Shown one piece after another: positions 45,198-54,582 of a DNA stretch of 64,000 nucleotides. Each line of letters begins with the position of its first letter. Positions within the stretch are counted from its first letter, which is position 1. The notes below the pieces were generated by a model. The model saw nothing but the letters and a program-made list of their open reading frames with translations. It had not been told where the DNA came from and did not search any database. This DNA is from Gordonia polyisoprenivorans NBRC 16320 = JCM 10675. GTDB taxonomy: Bacteria; Actinomycetota; Actinomycetes; Mycobacteriales; Mycobacteriaceae. The DNA lies in the NCBI RefSeq assembly GCF_000241325.1, contig NZ_BAEI01000006.1, positions 1-64,000 of the forward strand. Direction: 5' to 3'. The translations under genes and the position numbers were made by a program.

Positions 45198-46955
45198 ATG
45201 ACTCCGAATCCGGTCCGTATCGGTAATGCGTCGGGGTTCTACGGCGACCGTTTCTCGGCGATGCGGGAGATGCTCGAGGGCGGTGAACTCGACTACCTCA
45301 CCGGCGATTACCTCGCCGAGCTCACCATGCTCATCCTCGGCCGCGATCGCATCAAGGACCCGAAAACCGGCTACGCCAAGACATTTCTGCGTCAGATGGA
45401 GGAGTGCCTCGGCCTCGCCGTCGACAAGGGTGTGCGCATCGTGTCCAACGCGGGTGGCCTCAATCCGCACGGACTCGCCGTCGCCCTGCGAGAACTCGCC
45501 GAGAAGGTGGGCGTGAACGTCGGCGTGGCCTTCGTCGACGGCGACGACCTCCTCGACCGGGCCGCCGAACTGGGTCTGGGAAAACCGTTGACCGCCAACG
45601 CCTACCTCGGTGCCTTCGGGATCAAGACCGCACTCGACGCCGGCGCCGACATCGTCGTCACCGGCCGCGTCACCGACGCCTCGCTCACCGTCGGTCCGGC
45701 CGCGAGTGCCTTCGACTGGGGATATGGCGACCTCGATGCACTCGCCGGCGCGGTCGTGGCCGGACACGTCATCGAATGCGGCGCCCAGGCCACCGGCGGC
45801 AACTACGCGTTCTTCACCGAACTCGGCCTCACCGACTCCCCGAGCGCCGGGCATCTGGGCTTCCCGATCGCCGAGATCGGCGCCGACGGTTCTTCGGTGA
45901 TCACCAAACATGCCGGTACCGGAGGTGCGGTGACCGTCGGAACGGTGACCGCACAACTGCTTTACGAGGTCGGCGGCCCGCGTTATCTCGGCCCGGACGT
46001 CACCACCCGACTCGACACCATCGCCCTCACCCAGCAGGGGGACGATCGGGTCGCGATCACCGGAGTGCGTGGTGAGGCGCCGCCGAACACCACCAAGGTC
46101 TCGCTCAATCACCTTGCGGGTGTGCGCAACGAGATCACCATGATCCTCACCGGCCTCGACATCGAGGCCAAGGCGGAGTTGTTCAAGAGTCAATTCCTCG
46201 CGGCCCTGCCCACCGAGCCCGAACAGATCACCTGGGAGCTCTCGCGACTCGACCGCGACGACGCCACCACCGAGGAGCAGGCCTCGGCGCTGCTGCGTTG
46301 TGTCGCCCGCGACCCCGACGCCGCCACGGTGGGCCGCGCGTTCTCCTCGGCCGCAGTCGAACTCGCGTTGGCCAGCTACCCCGGATTCAGCATGACCGCA
46401 CCACCCGGACACGGCTCGCCCTACGGCGTGTTCGAACCCGGATATGTCGACGCAGCGGCCGTCGAACATCGGGTTGCGTTGCCCGACGGAGTGGTCGAGC
46501 GCATCGAGCCCAGTCCGCTGCGCACGACGGTCGAGGCCGACGAGCCGGTCAACCGTGCACCCGGCGGCGCCGCACCCGACCCCGAGCCCACCGGGATGAT
46601 GCCACTGGGCACCCTGGCGGGCGCGCGCAGCGGCGATAAGGGTGGCAGCGCGAACATCGGTGTGTGGGTGCGTGATCCGGAACATTTCGAGTGGCTCGAC
46701 GCCACACTCGACACCGATCTGCTGACGACCTTGCTCCCCGAGGTTGCCGACCTCACCGTGCACCGGTATCGGCTGCCCAACCTGCTGGCGGTCAACTTCG
46801 TCATCGAGGGCGTGCTCGGGCGCGGGGTCGCCGACAACGTGCGCTTCGATCCGCAGGCCAAGGGGATGGGGGAGTGGCTGCGCTCGCGGCCGGTGCCGAT
46901 CCCACTGAGATTCCTCGAGAATGCCACCAGCCCAACGACAACCGGTCAGGACTGA
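45198..46955 (+). CDS. AtuA-family (DUF1446) acyclic terpene utilisation protein
   Basis: The 585-residue protein has an N-terminal DUF1446/AtuA domain: RIGNASGFYGDRFSAMREML, VTGRVTDASLTVGPAASAFD and VIECGAQATGGNYAFFTELG. It also has the C-terminal AtuA-like domain with ARSGDKGGSANIGVWVR at about 472-488. Both domains occur together in AtuA of Pseudomonas citronellol/geraniol catabolism. The biochemical role of AtuA is unsettled. Here it is fused as one chain and followed directly by acyl-CoA dehydrogenase and carboxylase genes, the company it keeps in atu clusters. Confidence 0.85.
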   Translation: MTPNPVRIGNASGFYGDRFSAMREMLEGGELDYLTGDYLAELTMLILGRDRIKDPKTGYAKTFLRQMEECLGLAVDKGVRIVSNAGGLNPHGLAVALRELAEKVGVNVGVAFVDGDDLLDRAAELGLGKPLTANAYLGAFGIKTALDAGADIVVTGRVTDASLTVGPAASAFDWGYGDLDALAGAVVAGHVIECGAQATGGNYAFFTELGLTDSPSAGHLGFPIAEIGADGSSVITKHAGTGGAVTVGTVTAQLLYEVGGPRYLGPDVTTRLDTIALTQQGDDRVAITGVRGEAPPNTTKVSLNHLAGVRNEITMILTGLDIEAKAELFKSQFLAALPTEPEQITWELSRLDRDDATTEEQASALLRCVARDPDAATVGRAFSSAAVELALASYPGFSMTAPPGHGSPYGVFEPGYVDAAAVEHRVALPDGVVERIEPSPLRTTVEADEPVNRAPGGAAPDPEPTGMMPLGTLAGARSGDKGGSANIGVWVRDPEHFEWLDATLDTDLLTTLLPEVADLTVHRYRLPNLLAVNFVIEGVLGRGVADNVRFDPQAKGMGEWLRSRPVPIPLRFLENATSPTTTGQD

Positions 46956-46959
46956 ACAC

Positions 46960-48120
46960 ATGCCGATCACCAGTGACCTCTGGGACAGCGACGAACGACG
47001 CGCGTTGCGGGAAACCGTGCGCGGCTTCGTGACCCGTCATGTCCTGCCCGCCCAGGACGAGTGGGAGAAGACCGGTGAGATCCCGCGCGAGATCCACCGG
47101 GAGGCAGCGAAACTCGGTCTGTTCGGGCTGGGCATACCCGAGGAGGTCGGTGGCAGTGGCGGCGATCTCGTCGACGCCTCGATCCTCGGCGAGGAACTGC
47201 ATTACGCGGGTGCCGCAGGTGGTGTGTTCGCGTCGCTGTTCACCCACGGCATCGCCCTGCCGCACCTGATCGCCGCCGGAGACCCCGCCCAGATCGACCG
47301 ATGGGTGCGCCCCACCCTGGCCGGTGAGATGATCGGCAGCCTCGCGATCACCGAACCCGGCGGCGGCAGCGACGTCGGGCATCTGACCACCCGCGCCGAG
47401 CGCGACGGCGATCACTATGTGGTCAACGGTGCCAAGACCTACATCACCTCCGCGGTGCGCGCCGACTTCGTGGTCACCGCCGTCCGCACCGGCGGCCCCG
47501 GCGCCTCCGGCGTGTCGCTGCTGGTGATCGACAAGGGCACACCGGGATTCACCGTCACCCGCAAACTCGACAAGATGGGCTGGCGCTGCTCGGACACCGC
47601 CGAACTGTCCTTCGTCGACGTACGGGTGCCGGTGGAGAACCTGGTCGGGCCGGAGAACTCGGGATTCGCCCAGATCGCCGCGGCCTTCGTCACCGAACGG
47701 TCGTCGCTGGCGGTTCAGGCCTACGCCAGTGCGCAACGTTGCCTGGATCTCACCCTGGACTGGGCGCGGCAGCGCGAGACCTTCGGCAAACCGATCATCG
47801 CGCGACAGTCGGTGCAGGACACGCTGACCGAGATGGCCCGGCGGATCGACGTGGCCCGCACCTACACCCGGGCCGTCGTCGAACGCAAGATCGCCTCCGG
47901 CGACGACCTCATCGCCGAGGTGTGCTTCGCCAAGAACACCGCGGTGGAGACCGGTCAGTGGGTGGCCGACAAGGCGGTTCAGCTCTTCGGCGGACTCGGT
48001 TACATGACCGGCACCGAGGTGGAGCGGCAGTACCGCGACATGCGGATCATCGGGATCGGCGGTGGCACCACCGAGATCCTGACCGGCCTCGCGGCCAAAC
48101 GACTGGGTTATCAGCAGTGA
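46960..48120 (+). CDS. Acyl-CoA dehydrogenase (isovaleryl/citronellyl-CoA dehydrogenase-like)
   Basis: The 386-residue flavoprotein has LAITEPGGGSDVGHLTTRAE as the FAD/substrate loop and VQLFGGLGYMTGTEVERQYR as the C-terminal signature. The usual catalytic Glu in the YEGT motif is absent (IGIGGGTTEIL), as in isovaleryl-CoA dehydrogenase. The base is then likely the Glu in VTERSSLAVQ on helix G. This subclass oxidises beta-branched acyl-CoAs, fitting isoprenoid or leucine-type substrates. It starts four bases after the AtuA stop. Confidence 0.87.
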   Translation: MPITSDLWDSDERRALRETVRGFVTRHVLPAQDEWEKTGEIPREIHREAAKLGLFGLGIPEEVGGSGGDLVDASILGEELHYAGAAGGVFASLFTHGIALPHLIAAGDPAQIDRWVRPTLAGEMIGSLAITEPGGGSDVGHLTTRAERDGDHYVVNGAKTYITSAVRADFVVTAVRTGGPGASGVSLLVIDKGTPGFTVTRKLDKMGWRCSDTAELSFVDVRVPVENLVGPENSGFAQIAAAFVTERSSLAVQAYASAQRCLDLTLDWARQRETFGKPIIARQSVQDTLTEMARRIDVARTYTRAVVERKIASGDDLIAEVCFAKNTAVETGQWVADKAVQLFGGLGYMTGTEVERQYRDMRIIGIGGGTTEILTGLAAKRLGYQQ

Positions 48121-48133
48121 GGGGAAGCATCCG

Positions 48134-49732
48134 ATGACGGCGATCCGTTCCACGCTCGACACGGCGGGCGAGGCATATCAGGCCAATCGGGAGGGTCTGC
48201 TCGGCAAACTCGACGACCTGCAGGCCGAACTCGACAAGGCGCTCGCCGGCGGCGGTGAGAAATACGTCGCACGACACCGCAAGCGCGGCAAGATGATCGC
48301 CCGCGAACGCATCGAGATGCTCGTCGACGAGGATTCGGCATTCCTCGAACTGTGCCCGCTCGCGGCGTACGGTTCGGACTTCACCGTCGGTGCCTCGGTG
48401 GTGACCGGCATCGGGGTCGTCGAGGGTGTCGAATGCATGATCGTGGCCAACGATCCCACCGTCAAGGGCGGTACCTCCAATCCGTGGACACTGCGGAAGA
48501 TACTGCGCACCAACGATATCGCCCTGGCCAATCGGCTGCCGGTGATCTCCCTGGTGGAGTCCGGCGGTGCCGATCTGCCGACCCAGAAAGAGGTCTTCAT
48601 CCCGGGCGGGCGGATGTTCCGCGACCTGACCAGGCTCTCGGCGGCCGGAATCCCCACGGTGGCCATCGTCTTCGGCAACTCCACCGCCGGTGGTGCCTAC
48701 GTGCCGGGGATGAGTGACCACGTGGTGATGATCGAGAACGCGTCGAAGGTGTTCCTCGGCGGCCCGCCGCTGGTGAAGATGGCCACCGGTGAGGACAGCG
48801 ACGACGAATCCCTCGGCGGCGCACAATTGCACGCACGACAGTCGGGCCTGGCCGACTACTACGCCGCCGACGAGCAGGACGCGCTGCGCATCGGACGACG
48901 CATCGTCGCCCGCCTGAACTGGCGCAAATCCGGTCCCTCGCCGGTTGCCGAGATCCGCGAACCACGCTACGACGCCGACGAATTGCTGGGCATCGTGCCG
49001 GGCGACCTGAAGATCCCGTTCGATCCGCGCGAGGTGATCGCACGCATCGTCGACGACAGCGACTTCGACGAGTTCAAACCCGAATACGGCAACTCGCTGT
49101 GCACCGGGTGGGCGCGCATCCACGGCTACCCGGTCGGCATCCTGGCCAATGCGCAAGGCGTGTTGTTCAGCCAGGAATCGCAGAAGGCGGCCCAGTTCAT
49201 CCAGCTCGCCAACCGCTCCGACACGCCGCTTCTGTTCCTGCACAACACCACCGGCTACATGGTCGGCAAGGAGTACGAACGCGGCGGCATCATCAAGCAC
49301 GGTTCGATGATGATCAACGCGGTGTCGAACTCCAAGGTCCCGCACCTGTCGGTACTGATGGGTGCCAGTTACGGTGCCGGGCACTACGGGATGTGCGGAC
49401 GGGCCTACGATCCGCGGTTCCTGTTCGCCTGGCCCAGTGCGAAATCCGCCGTCATGGGCGCAGCGCAACTGGCGGGGGTCATCTCCATCGTGTCCCGCGC
49501 GGCCACGGAGGCGCGCGGCGGTGTGGTCGACGAGGCCGCCGATGCGGCGATGCGGCAGATGATCGAGGCGCAGATCGAGGCGGAGTCGGTGCCGGCGTTC
49601 CTGTCCGGAATGCTCTACGACGACGGGGTGATCGACCCGCGTGACACCCGCACGATCCTCGGGCTGAGCCTCTCGGCGATCCACAGTGCACCCGTCGAGG
49701 GGACGTCGAACTTCGGCGTCTTCCGGATGTGA
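48134..49732 (+). CDS. Acyl-CoA carboxylase, carboxyltransferase (beta) subunit
   Basis: The 532-residue protein has both crotonase-like halves. The N-terminal half has GNSTAGGAYVPGMSDHVVMI and LGGPPLVKMATGED. The C-terminal half has LFLHNTTGYMVGKEYERGGI and MGASYGAGHYGMCGRAYDPR, the oxyanion-hole glycines of each domain. The pattern matches methylcrotonyl-CoA and geranyl-CoA carboxylase beta subunits (LiuB/AtuC, AccD1-like), not propionyl-CoA carboxylase. It transfers the carboxyl from biotin on the next gene product to a beta-methyl-enoyl-CoA. GGGGAAG precedes the ATG. Confidence 0.88.
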   Translation: MTAIRSTLDTAGEAYQANREGLLGKLDDLQAELDKALAGGGEKYVARHRKRGKMIARERIEMLVDEDSAFLELCPLAAYGSDFTVGASVVTGIGVVEGVECMIVANDPTVKGGTSNPWTLRKILRTNDIALANRLPVISLVESGGADLPTQKEVFIPGGRMFRDLTRLSAAGIPTVAIVFGNSTAGGAYVPGMSDHVVMIENASKVFLGGPPLVKMATGEDSDDESLGGAQLHARQSGLADYYAADEQDALRIGRRIVARLNWRKSGPSPVAEIREPRYDADELLGIVPGDLKIPFDPREVIARIVDDSDFDEFKPEYGNSLCTGWARIHGYPVGILANAQGVLFSQESQKAAQFIQLANRSDTPLLFLHNTTGYMVGKEYERGGIIKHGSMMINAVSNSKVPHLSVLMGASYGAGHYGMCGRAYDPRFLFAWPSAKSAVMGAAQLAGVISIVSRAATEARGGVVDEAADAAMRQMIEAQIEAESVPAFLSGMLYDDGVIDPRDTRTILGLSLSAIHSAPVEGTSNFGVFRM

Positions 49733-49740
49733 GGACTTTC

Positions 49741-51849
49741 ATGACCGTACAGCACGACATGACCGGCACCATCTCGCGCGTGCTCGTCGCCAACCGCGGC
49801 GAGATCGCCTGCCGCGTCTTCACCACCTGCCGGGCGATGGGTATCGGTACCGTCGCGGTGTACTCCGACCCCGACGCCGGCTCACCGCACGTCCGTGCCG
49901 CCGACGTCGCGGTTCGGTTGCCCGGATCGACCTCGGCCCACACGTATCTGCAGGGCGGGCAGATCATTGCCGCCGCCCGCGCCGCGGGCGCCGACGCGAT
50001 CCACCCGGGATACGGATTCCTGTCGGAGAACGCCGACTTCGCTCAGGCCGTGCTCGACGCGGGCCTGATCTGGATCGGACCGCCGCCCGCGGCGATCTCG
50101 GCGATGGGCTCCAAGGTCAACGCCAAGAAACTGATGGCCGACGCCGGTGTGCCCGTCCTCGGCGACATCGATCCGGCCGCGGTCGCCGAGTCCGACCTGC
50201 CGCTGCTGATCAAGGCGTCCGCGGGTGGCGGTGGCCGTGGCATGCGGATCGTCCGCGATCTCGCCGAACTCACCGAGCAGGTGGAGGGCGCCCGACGCGA
50301 AGCCCAATCGGCGTTCGGTGATCCGACGGTGTTCTGCGAACCGTATGTCGAACGCGGACACCACATCGAGGTGCAGGTGCTCGCCGACACCCACGGTGCG
50401 GTGTGGGCGGTCGGAGAGCGGGAATGCTCGATCCAGCGCCGCCATCAGAAAGTGGTCGAGGAGGCGCCGGCCCCGCTCGTCGAGCGGGTGGGCGAGGCGA
50501 TGCGTGAGAAGCTCTATGCCGCAGCCCGAACCGCGGTCGAGGCGATCGGTTACACCGGCGCCGGAACCGTCGAGTTCCTCGCCGACGAGTCCGGTCGCTT
50601 CTACTTCCTGGAGACCAACACCCGCCTGCAGGTGGAACATCCGGTGACCGAACTGACCACGGGCACCGATCTCGTCGAGTGGCAGCTGCGGATCGCGATG
50701 GGCGATCACCTCGACGTCCAGGCGCCACGCGCCACCGGTGCGGCGATCGAGGTGCGTCTCTACGCCGAGGACCCCGCCGCCGGGTGGCAGCCGCAGTCCG
50801 GGCGGGTACACGCTTTCGATATCCGTGCCGCAAGCACTTTCGGGCCGTTGCTGCGGCCCGGTGTGCGTGTCGACTCGTCGATCGCCGGCGGCTCGGAGAT
50901 CTCCACCTTCTACGATCCGATGCTGGCGAAGGTCATCGCGTGGGCGCCCACCCGGGGGCGGGCGGCGGCGATGCTGGCCGGAGCACTGGCCGACGCCACG
51001 ATCCACGGTCCGATCACCAACCGCGACCTGCTGGTCAACATCCTGCGCGATGCCACCTTCCTGTCCGGGCTCACCGACACCGCCTATCTGGACACCGTCG
51101 GTCTCGACACGCTGGCAGCACCGTCGGCCGGCGCCGACGAGGTGGCCATGGCGGGGATCGCGGCCGCACTGGCCGATGCCTCAGCCAACCGCGCTGGCGC
51201 CCGGGTGCAGGCGAGTCTGCCCAGTGGGTGGCGCAACATGGCCTCGGGGTATCAGACCAAGACCTACCTGCGCGCCGACGACACCGAGGTCCGGGTCCGA
51301 TACCGCCACGGCCGCAACGGTATCGAGCTGCCGGATACACCGGAGCTGTCGGTGCTCACGGCCACACCCGAAGCCGTTGTGCTCGCCGACCGCACCGGAC
51401 TACGACGCGAACTGCGCGTGGCCCGGTACCGCGACGGGGCCGATCGGACCGGAGCGGATCAGGACGAGGTCTTCGTCGACGGACCCGGATGGTCGGTGCA
51501 TCTGCGCCGCGCGCCGCGCTTCATCGATCCCACGGCGGTGCAACGTCCGGGCTCACTGTTGGCGCCGATGCCGGGTGCGGTGATCAGAGTGGCTGTCGCC
51601 GAAGGGGATCGGGTCACCGCCGGACAACCGCTGATCTGGTTGGAGGCGATGAAGATGGAGCACACCATCTCCGCACCCGCCGACGGCGTCGTCACCACGC
51701 TGGCCGTCGAACCCGGCCGCCAGCTCGCGGTCGGCGACGTCCTCGCCGTCATCGGCGAGGAGACGGGCCCCGATGACACCGGCCCAGAAGACACCAGCAC
51801 CGACACCTCCGTCACACCGATCGAATCCACCGAGGGGAACACGCCATGA
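49741..51849 (+). CDS. Acyl-CoA carboxylase, biotin carboxylase/biotin carrier (alpha) subunit
   Basis: The 702-residue protein has the biotin carboxylase entry ISRVLVANRGEIACRVFTTC near 11-30 and the ATP-grasp loop KASAGGGGRGMRIV near 158-171. IQRRHQKVVEEAPAPLV and EFLADESGRFYFLETNTRLQ are the usual signatures. The C-terminal biotin domain carries EAMKMEHT near 636-643 with the biotinyl Lys. It pairs with the beta subunit eight bases upstream. ATG 49741 is preferred to the overlapping one at 49729 because the ribosome binding site TGAGGA fits. A Thr/Asp-rich tail follows the biotin domain. Confidence 0.9.
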   Translation: MTVQHDMTGTISRVLVANRGEIACRVFTTCRAMGIGTVAVYSDPDAGSPHVRAADVAVRLPGSTSAHTYLQGGQIIAAARAAGADAIHPGYGFLSENADFAQAVLDAGLIWIGPPPAAISAMGSKVNAKKLMADAGVPVLGDIDPAAVAESDLPLLIKASAGGGGRGMRIVRDLAELTEQVEGARREAQSAFGDPTVFCEPYVERGHHIEVQVLADTHGAVWAVGERECSIQRRHQKVVEEAPAPLVERVGEAMREKLYAAARTAVEAIGYTGAGTVEFLADESGRFYFLETNTRLQVEHPVTELTTGTDLVEWQLRIAMGDHLDVQAPRATGAAIEVRLYAEDPAAGWQPQSGRVHAFDIRAASTFGPLLRPGVRVDSSIAGGSEISTFYDPMLAKVIAWAPTRGRAAAMLAGALADATIHGPITNRDLLVNILRDATFLSGLTDTAYLDTVGLDTLAAPSAGADEVAMAGIAAALADASANRAGARVQASLPSGWRNMASGYQTKTYLRADDTEVRVRYRHGRNGIELPDTPELSVLTATPEAVVLADRTGLRRELRVARYRDGADRTGADQDEVFVDGPGWSVHLRRAPRFIDPTAVQRPGSLLAPMPGAVIRVAVAEGDRVTAGQPLIWLEAMKMEHTISAPADGVVTTLAVEPGRQLAVGDVLAVIGEETGPDDTGPEDTSTDTSVTPIESTEGNTP

Positions 51850-53003
51850 GTTTCATCGAAAGCCCCGAGCGGGCCGAACTACGCGCAGCGGTCGCCGGTC
51901 TGGCCGGCAAGTACGGCCAGGAATACTTCCGGGAATGCGCCCGCGAGGGCCGCAAGACCGACGAGTTGTGGCGTGAGGCGGGCGAACTCGGATTCATCGG
52001 GGTGAACCTGCCCGAGGAGTACGGCGGTGGCGGTGCCGGGATGTACGAGCTGTCGATCGTGATGGAGGAGATCGCCGCCGCGGGTACCGGCCTGCTGATG
52101 CTGGTCGTGTCACCGGCCATCTGCGGCAACGTCATCGCCCGGTTCGGCACCGACGAGCAGAAGCAGCGGTGGCTGCCGGGTCTGGCGGACGGTTCGATCA
52201 CCATGGCGTTCGGAATCACCGAACCCGACGCCGGATCCAACTCGCACCACATCACCACCACCGCGCGTCGCGATGGCTCCGACTGGATCCTCAACGGACG
52301 CAAGATCTACATCTCCGGCGTCGACCAGGCGCAGGCGGTCCTCATCGTCGGGCGCACCACCGACGCCAAGACCGGCAACCTCAAGCCGTCGCTGTTCATC
52401 GTGCCGACCGACACACCCAACTTCGAGTACAAGCAGATCGACATGGAACTGCAGAACCCGGAGAAGCAGTTCCTGCTCTACCTCGACGACGTCCGGTTGC
52501 CGTCGGACGCACTCGTCGGCTCCGAGGACGCCGCCCTGAGCCAGTTGTTCGCCGGACTGAACCCGGAACGGATCATGGGCGCGGCATCGGCCATCGGGAT
52601 GGGACGTTTCGCGCTCGGCAAGGCGGTCGAGTACGTCACCGACCGCACCGTGTGGAAGACCCCCATCGGCGCGCATCAGGCAATCGCACATCCGTTGGCG
52701 CAGGGCAAGATCGAGCTGGAGATGGCCAAGCTGATGATGCAGAAGGCCGCCACGCTCTACGACGCGGGCGACGACTGGGGTGCGGCCGAACCGGCGAACA
52801 TGGCCAAATACGCCGCGGCCGAGGCGTGTGTGAAAATCGTCGATCATGCCGTGCACTCGCTCGGCGGGAACGGCTTGACCACCGAATACGGCCTGGCGCC
52901 GATGCTCTCGCTGGCCCGGATCGCCCGGATCGCCCCGGTCAGTCGTGAGATGATCCTGAACTTCGTGTCCCAGACCAGCCTGGGCCTGCCCAAGTCGTAC
53001 TGA
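51846..53003 (+). CDS. Acyl-CoA dehydrogenase
   Basis: The 385-residue second acyl-CoA dehydrogenase of the operon has LPEEYGGGGAGMYELSIVME, FGITEPDAGSNSHHITTTAR and LNGRKIYISGVDQAQ. HSLGGNGLTTEYGLAPMLSL is its C-terminal signature, with RIAPVSREMILNF in place of the YEGT-type catalytic segment. The base is again probably a helix-G Glu (NPERIMGAASAIG). The ATG overlaps the alpha-subunit stop (ATGA). Two differing dehydrogenases suggest two successive oxidation steps, or a citronellyl-type and a shorter substrate. Confidence 0.86.
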   Translation: MSFIESPERAELRAAVAGLAGKYGQEYFRECAREGRKTDELWREAGELGFIGVNLPEEYGGGGAGMYELSIVMEEIAAAGTGLLMLVVSPAICGNVIARFGTDEQKQRWLPGLADGSITMAFGITEPDAGSNSHHITTTARRDGSDWILNGRKIYISGVDQAQAVLIVGRTTDAKTGNLKPSLFIVPTDTPNFEYKQIDMELQNPEKQFLLYLDDVRLPSDALVGSEDAALSQLFAGLNPERIMGAASAIGMGRFALGKAVEYVTDRTVWKTPIGAHQAIAHPLAQGKIELEMAKLMMQKAATLYDAGDDWGAAEPANMAKYAAAEACVKIVDHAVHSLGGNGLTTEYGLAPMLSLARIARIAPVSREMILNFVSQTSLGLPKSY

Positions 53004-53053
53004 CCCGACACACCCGAACCGAACCGACCGACACCGCCGACGAAAGCCCCGAC

Positions 53054-53866
53054 GTGACCGATCAGCAAACCGAAGTCGTGCACCTCGTGATCGAGGACGG
53101 CATCGCCACTCTCACCCTGGACTCGCCGGCGAATCGTAACGCCCTGGGCACCGCGCTCGTCGGCGAGCTTCTCGACGGGCTCGCACACGCCGGAGGTGAT
53201 CCCGATGTGCGTGCGGTGGTGCTCACCCATACCGGCAACACGTTCTGTGCCGGAGCCGATCTCGGTGAGGCGCTGGCGCGCGGTGCGAGTGTGGAGGAGG
53301 CATCGGCGGCCGGTACCGAGGCGATGCTCGGGGTGCTCCGCACGATCCTGGAACTGCGCAAGCCGGTCATCGCCCGCATCGACGGGCACGTGCGGGCCGG
53401 CGGGCTCGGGCTGATCGGCGCCTGCGACATGGTGTTCGCCGGTCCCGCGTGCAGTTTCGCGCTCACCGAAGCCCGGCTGGGGCTGGCGCCGTCGGTGATC
53501 TCGGTGGTGCTGCTGCCGAAGATGACCGCACGTTCCTCGGGCCGCTACTACCTCACCGGGGAGACGTTCGACGCCACCGTCGCCGAACGCATCGGGCTGA
53601 TCACGCAGGCGCACAACGGTGCCGACGACCTCGACGCCACACTCGGGGAGGTACTGAGGGGCATCCGCAGGGCCTCGCCGCAGGGGCTGGCCGCGTCGAA
53701 GGAACTCACCACGGCGCCGATCCTGGCGGTCTTCGACCGCGACGCGCAGCGGCGGGCAGCCGAGTCGGCGGCGTTGTTCGGCAGCGACGAGGCGCGGGAG
53801 GGCATGACGGCGTTTCTGTCGAAACGGCGTCCCCCATGGGATCTCACCGACGGCCGGGCGCCGTGA
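53054..53866 (+). CDS. Enoyl-CoA hydratase/isomerase family protein
   Basis: The 270-residue crotonase has FCAGADLGEALARG near 76-89 and GHVRAGGLGLIGACDMVFAG as the oxyanion region. FALTEARLGLAPSVIS carries the second catalytic Glu. The first catalytic Glu of classic hydratases (GGxxELA) is not at the expected place, as in many specialised members. In the operon it would hydrate the carboxylated glutaconyl-type CoA (AtuE- or LiuC-like). GTG 53054 is the start, 50 bases after the dehydrogenase stop. Confidence 0.83.
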   Translation: MTDQQTEVVHLVIEDGIATLTLDSPANRNALGTALVGELLDGLAHAGGDPDVRAVVLTHTGNTFCAGADLGEALARGASVEEASAAGTEAMLGVLRTILELRKPVIARIDGHVRAGGLGLIGACDMVFAGPACSFALTEARLGLAPSVISVVLLPKMTARSSGRYYLTGETFDATVAERIGLITQAHNGADDLDATLGEVLRGIRRASPQGLAASKELTTAPILAVFDRDAQRRAAESAALFGSDEAREGMTAFLSKRRPPWDLTDGRAP

Positions 53867-54486
53867 CCGCGGGGGCACGGGCGGCCGGTCCGCGCGAACC
53901 GCAGCAGGAGCGCTCGAGGCTGACCCGGGAACGGTTGCTCGACGCGACCATCGACGCGTTGGCCCGTGACGGGTGGTCGGCGGCCACGGTGGCGGCCGTC
54001 GCCGAGCGCGCCGGGGTGTCCCGAGGCGCGGCGCAACACCACTTCCCGACGCGGGAGGCGTTGATCACCGCCGCACTCGAGCAGATCTTCGAGGACATGA
54101 CCGAATCGGCGTCTGCGGCCAAAGCCGAACTGCCGGAGGGTAACGCGAGGGTATCCGCCGCGATCGACCGGGCCGTCGAGCTGTACACCGGCACAGTGTT
54201 CAAGGCGGCCCTGCAGGTGTGGGCCGCTGCCGCGTCCGATCCGGCACTGCGTCGACTGATCCTGCCGATGGAGGACAAGTTCGCCCACGCGGCGCACCGC
54301 ATGACCACCTCGATGCTCGATCCCGACGGCACCGATCCGCGGGTGCACCGGATCGCGCAGGTCACCCTCGACCTCGCCCGCGGCCTCGGTCTGGCCGACA
54401 CCCTCTCCGACGACTCCGCACGACGTGCGCAGGTCGTCGCCGCATGGACCGAGATGGTCTCGGCGGCCCTGCAGACCCCGAACTGA
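53863..54486 (+). CDS. TetR-family regulator of the terpene-type operon
   Basis: The 207-residue regulator has an HTH in VAAVAERAGVSRGAAQHHFP near 40-59 and a helical ligand domain. GTG 53863 overlaps the hydratase stop (GTGA) and avoids an upstream extension antisense to nothing known; ATG 53836 is an alternative. As the last gene of an eight-gene operon it is expected to sense an acyl-CoA intermediate, like AtuR or LiuR-type regulators, but no operator was identified upstream of 44385. A 19-base tandem repeat covers its stop codon. Confidence 0.83.
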   Translation: MTAGARAAGPREPQQERSRLTRERLLDATIDALARDGWSAATVAAVAERAGVSRGAAQHHFPTREALITAALEQIFEDMTESASAAKAELPEGNARVSAAIDRAVELYTGTVFKAALQVWAAAASDPALRRLILPMEDKFAHAAHRMTTSMLDPDGTDPRVHRIAQVTLDLARGLGLADTLSDDSARRAQVVAAWTEMVSAALQTPN

Positions 54487-54532
54487 ACTGCGCACCCCGA
54501 ACTGAACTGCGCACCCCGAACTGAATTGCGCC
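54476..54532. repeat. Three tandem 19-base repeats across a stop codon
   Basis: Units of CCCCGAACTGAACTGCGCA at 54476-54494 and 54495-54513, and a diverged third at 54514-54532. The TetR stop TGA lies in the first unit. Each unit contains CTGAACTG. Confidence 0.85.
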
Positions 54533-54582
54533 GAGCGGGCGCCCGATTCCGTCGACCGGGTGCTGGAAATCGTCGACCGGGC

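Noticed and set aside
44340..46970. 876-residue open frame on the minus strand opposite the TIGR03084 and AtuA genes
   Set aside because: It is a mirror of high-GC codon bias in the real genes. It has no recognised domain, and the sense genes have strong motifs.
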